Shown: piece by piece, positions 22,803-23,486 of the stretch
Layout of the letters: the number at the start of each line of letters is the position of its first letter
Position numbering within the stretch: the first letter of the stretch is position 1
Assembly (NCBI GenBank): GCA_003354055.1
Contig: PIVQ01000038.1
Coordinates: 1 to 23,486, forward strand
From: Desulfobacteraceae bacterium
GTDB lineage: Bacteria > Desulfobacterota > Desulfobacteria > Desulfobacterales > Desulfobacteraceae
Reading direction: 5' to 3'
DNA length: 23,486 nt
Notes under the pieces: model-generated
Databases searched by the model: none
What the model was told of the DNA's origin: nothing
What the model saw: the letters and a program-made list of their open reading frames with translations, nothing else
Translations under genes and position numbers: made by a program

Positions 22803-23486
22803 TTATGACGTTGAAATATTCTTCAATATCTCTATTTTCCGGTCTCTGATCTCCTTGATATATTCCAGCTGGTCTTTATCAAGGTGCCTGTATTTTCCAA
22901 TTTTAAGCAAAAAGTCTTCTACGGGTATGGGCTCGTCCACAGGATGGGTAAATTCCAGCTTTTTAGTGTCATTGGAGTATTCCCATAAGGGTACAAGGTT
23001 TGATTTCACCCCTTTTCTGGCAACTTCAATGAGCTGATCCGGCGGGAAGCGCCACCCCGTTGGGCAAGGAGAGAATACATGCAGATAGGCCATGCCTTTT
23101 TTAGCGGCCTTCGCAGCCTTATCCAGTTTTTCATAAAAATCTTCCATGAATGCGGTGGATGCAGTGGCCACATACTCACAATTGTGCATCACCATAATCA
23201 AGGGCATGTATTTTGCGTCACGGGTTTTGCCTTTTAGGGCCGCACCGACCGGTGTGGTGGATGTCCAGGCGCCATAGGGTGTTGTACTTGATCTTTGGAC
23301 ACCAGTGTTCATATACCCTTCATTGTCAATACAGAGATAAATCATGCGTTCCCCACGCTCTGCGGCCCCTGACAGGGACTGGAATCCAACATCCGCCGTA
23401 CCGCCGTCGCCGGCAAAGGCCATCATGGTGATATCCCGGCCGATACGGTCGTAATATCTTTTGATCCCTGCGAGCATGGAAGAGGT
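22803..23486 (-). CDS. padI: 2-oxoacid:acceptor oxidoreductase beta subunit (TPP-binding), C-terminal part; probable phenylglyoxylate dehydrogenase
   Basis: About 227 residues are present and the frame stays open at the window edge, so the N-terminus is missing. The TPP/Mg motif is clear: AGDGGTADVGFQSLSGAAERG through IDNEGYMNTG, then RSSTTPYGAWTSTTPVG and later VFSPCPTGWRF, all typical of pyruvate:ferredoxin oxidoreductase beta chains. Such enzymes decarboxylate a 2-oxoacid and make the acyl-CoA, passing electrons to ferredoxin. The close gap of 18 bases to the PadB-like gene suggests that the substrate is phenylglyoxylate and the product benzoyl-CoA. On sequence alone, pyruvate or another oxoacid cannot be excluded. 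The other subunits should lie to the right of the window. Confidence 0.8.
   Translation of the reverse strand, partial: TSSMLAGIKRYYDRIGRDITMMAFAGDGGTADVGFQSLSGAAERGERMIYLCIDNEGYMNTGVQRSSTTPYGAWTSTTPVGAALKGKTRDAKYMPLIMVMHNCEYVATASTAFMEDFYEKLDKAAKAAKKGMAYLHVFSPCPTGWRFPPDQLIEVARKGVKSNLVPLWEYSNDTKKLEFTHPVDEPIPVEDFLLKIGKYRHLDKDQLEYIKEIRDRKIEILKNISTS

Overview
The window looks like chromosome of an anaerobic, probably sulfate-reducing, aromatic-degrading member of the Desulfobacterota (Desulfobacula/Desulfobacter type). This rests on gene content: an orphan QmoC-like membrane iron-sulfur protein, several molybdenum enzymes with their cofactor-maturation genes, and a 2-oxoacid:acceptor oxidoreductase linked to a membrane molybdopterin enzyme. 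No rRNA, tRNA, CRISPR array or intact transposase was seen.

Layout. 1-458 (-) is the 5' part of a homocysteine S-methyltransferase. 459-802 is non-coding and holds copy A of a fold-back repeat. 803-3893 (+) carries a tandem-HD (HD-GYP type) protein, a TetR regulator with a candidate operator, and the QmoC-like protein. 3952-5466 (-) is a membrane diguanylate cyclase with a sensor domain. 5650-9274 (+) is a complete thiamine-uptake unit: promoter, TPP riboswitch, intrinsic terminator and thiBPQ. 9275-9518 separates convergent genes and holds a nested inverted repeat. From 9519 to the right edge everything is on the minus strand, read from right to left, and may be one long transcript or a few overlapping ones.

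Minus-strand block in transcription order. First comes the beta subunit of a 2-oxoacid:acceptor oxidoreductase (cut by the window edge). Then a bis-MGD oxidoreductase, a four-cluster ferredoxin and an NrfD-type membrane anchor. The best reading is PadI-PadBCD: phenylacetyl-CoA is alpha-oxidised to phenylglyoxylate, which is then oxidatively decarboxylated to benzoyl-CoA. Next is a molybdenum-cofactor module (FmdE-like, MoeA-like with a C-terminal Cys cluster, FdhD). It is followed by a cyclase-family metallohydrolase and a three-subunit xanthine-dehydrogenase-family hydroxylase (FAD, 2Fe-2S, Mo). The block ends with YqeB/EF2563, a MoaD/ThiS-like carrier and a hotdog thioesterase.

How it fits together. 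The 2-oxoacid oxidoreductase needs TPP and the thi unit imports thiamine. PadB needs sulfurated bis-MGD, and FdhD is the usual donor. The Mo hydroxylase is paired with YqeB, a marker of selenium-dependent molybdenum hydroxylases. The least described parts are the Mo hydroxylase-cyclase-thioesterase segment, whose substrate is unknown, and the fold-back repeat. One copy of that repeat sits inside the pad operon and supplies the stop codon of padC.
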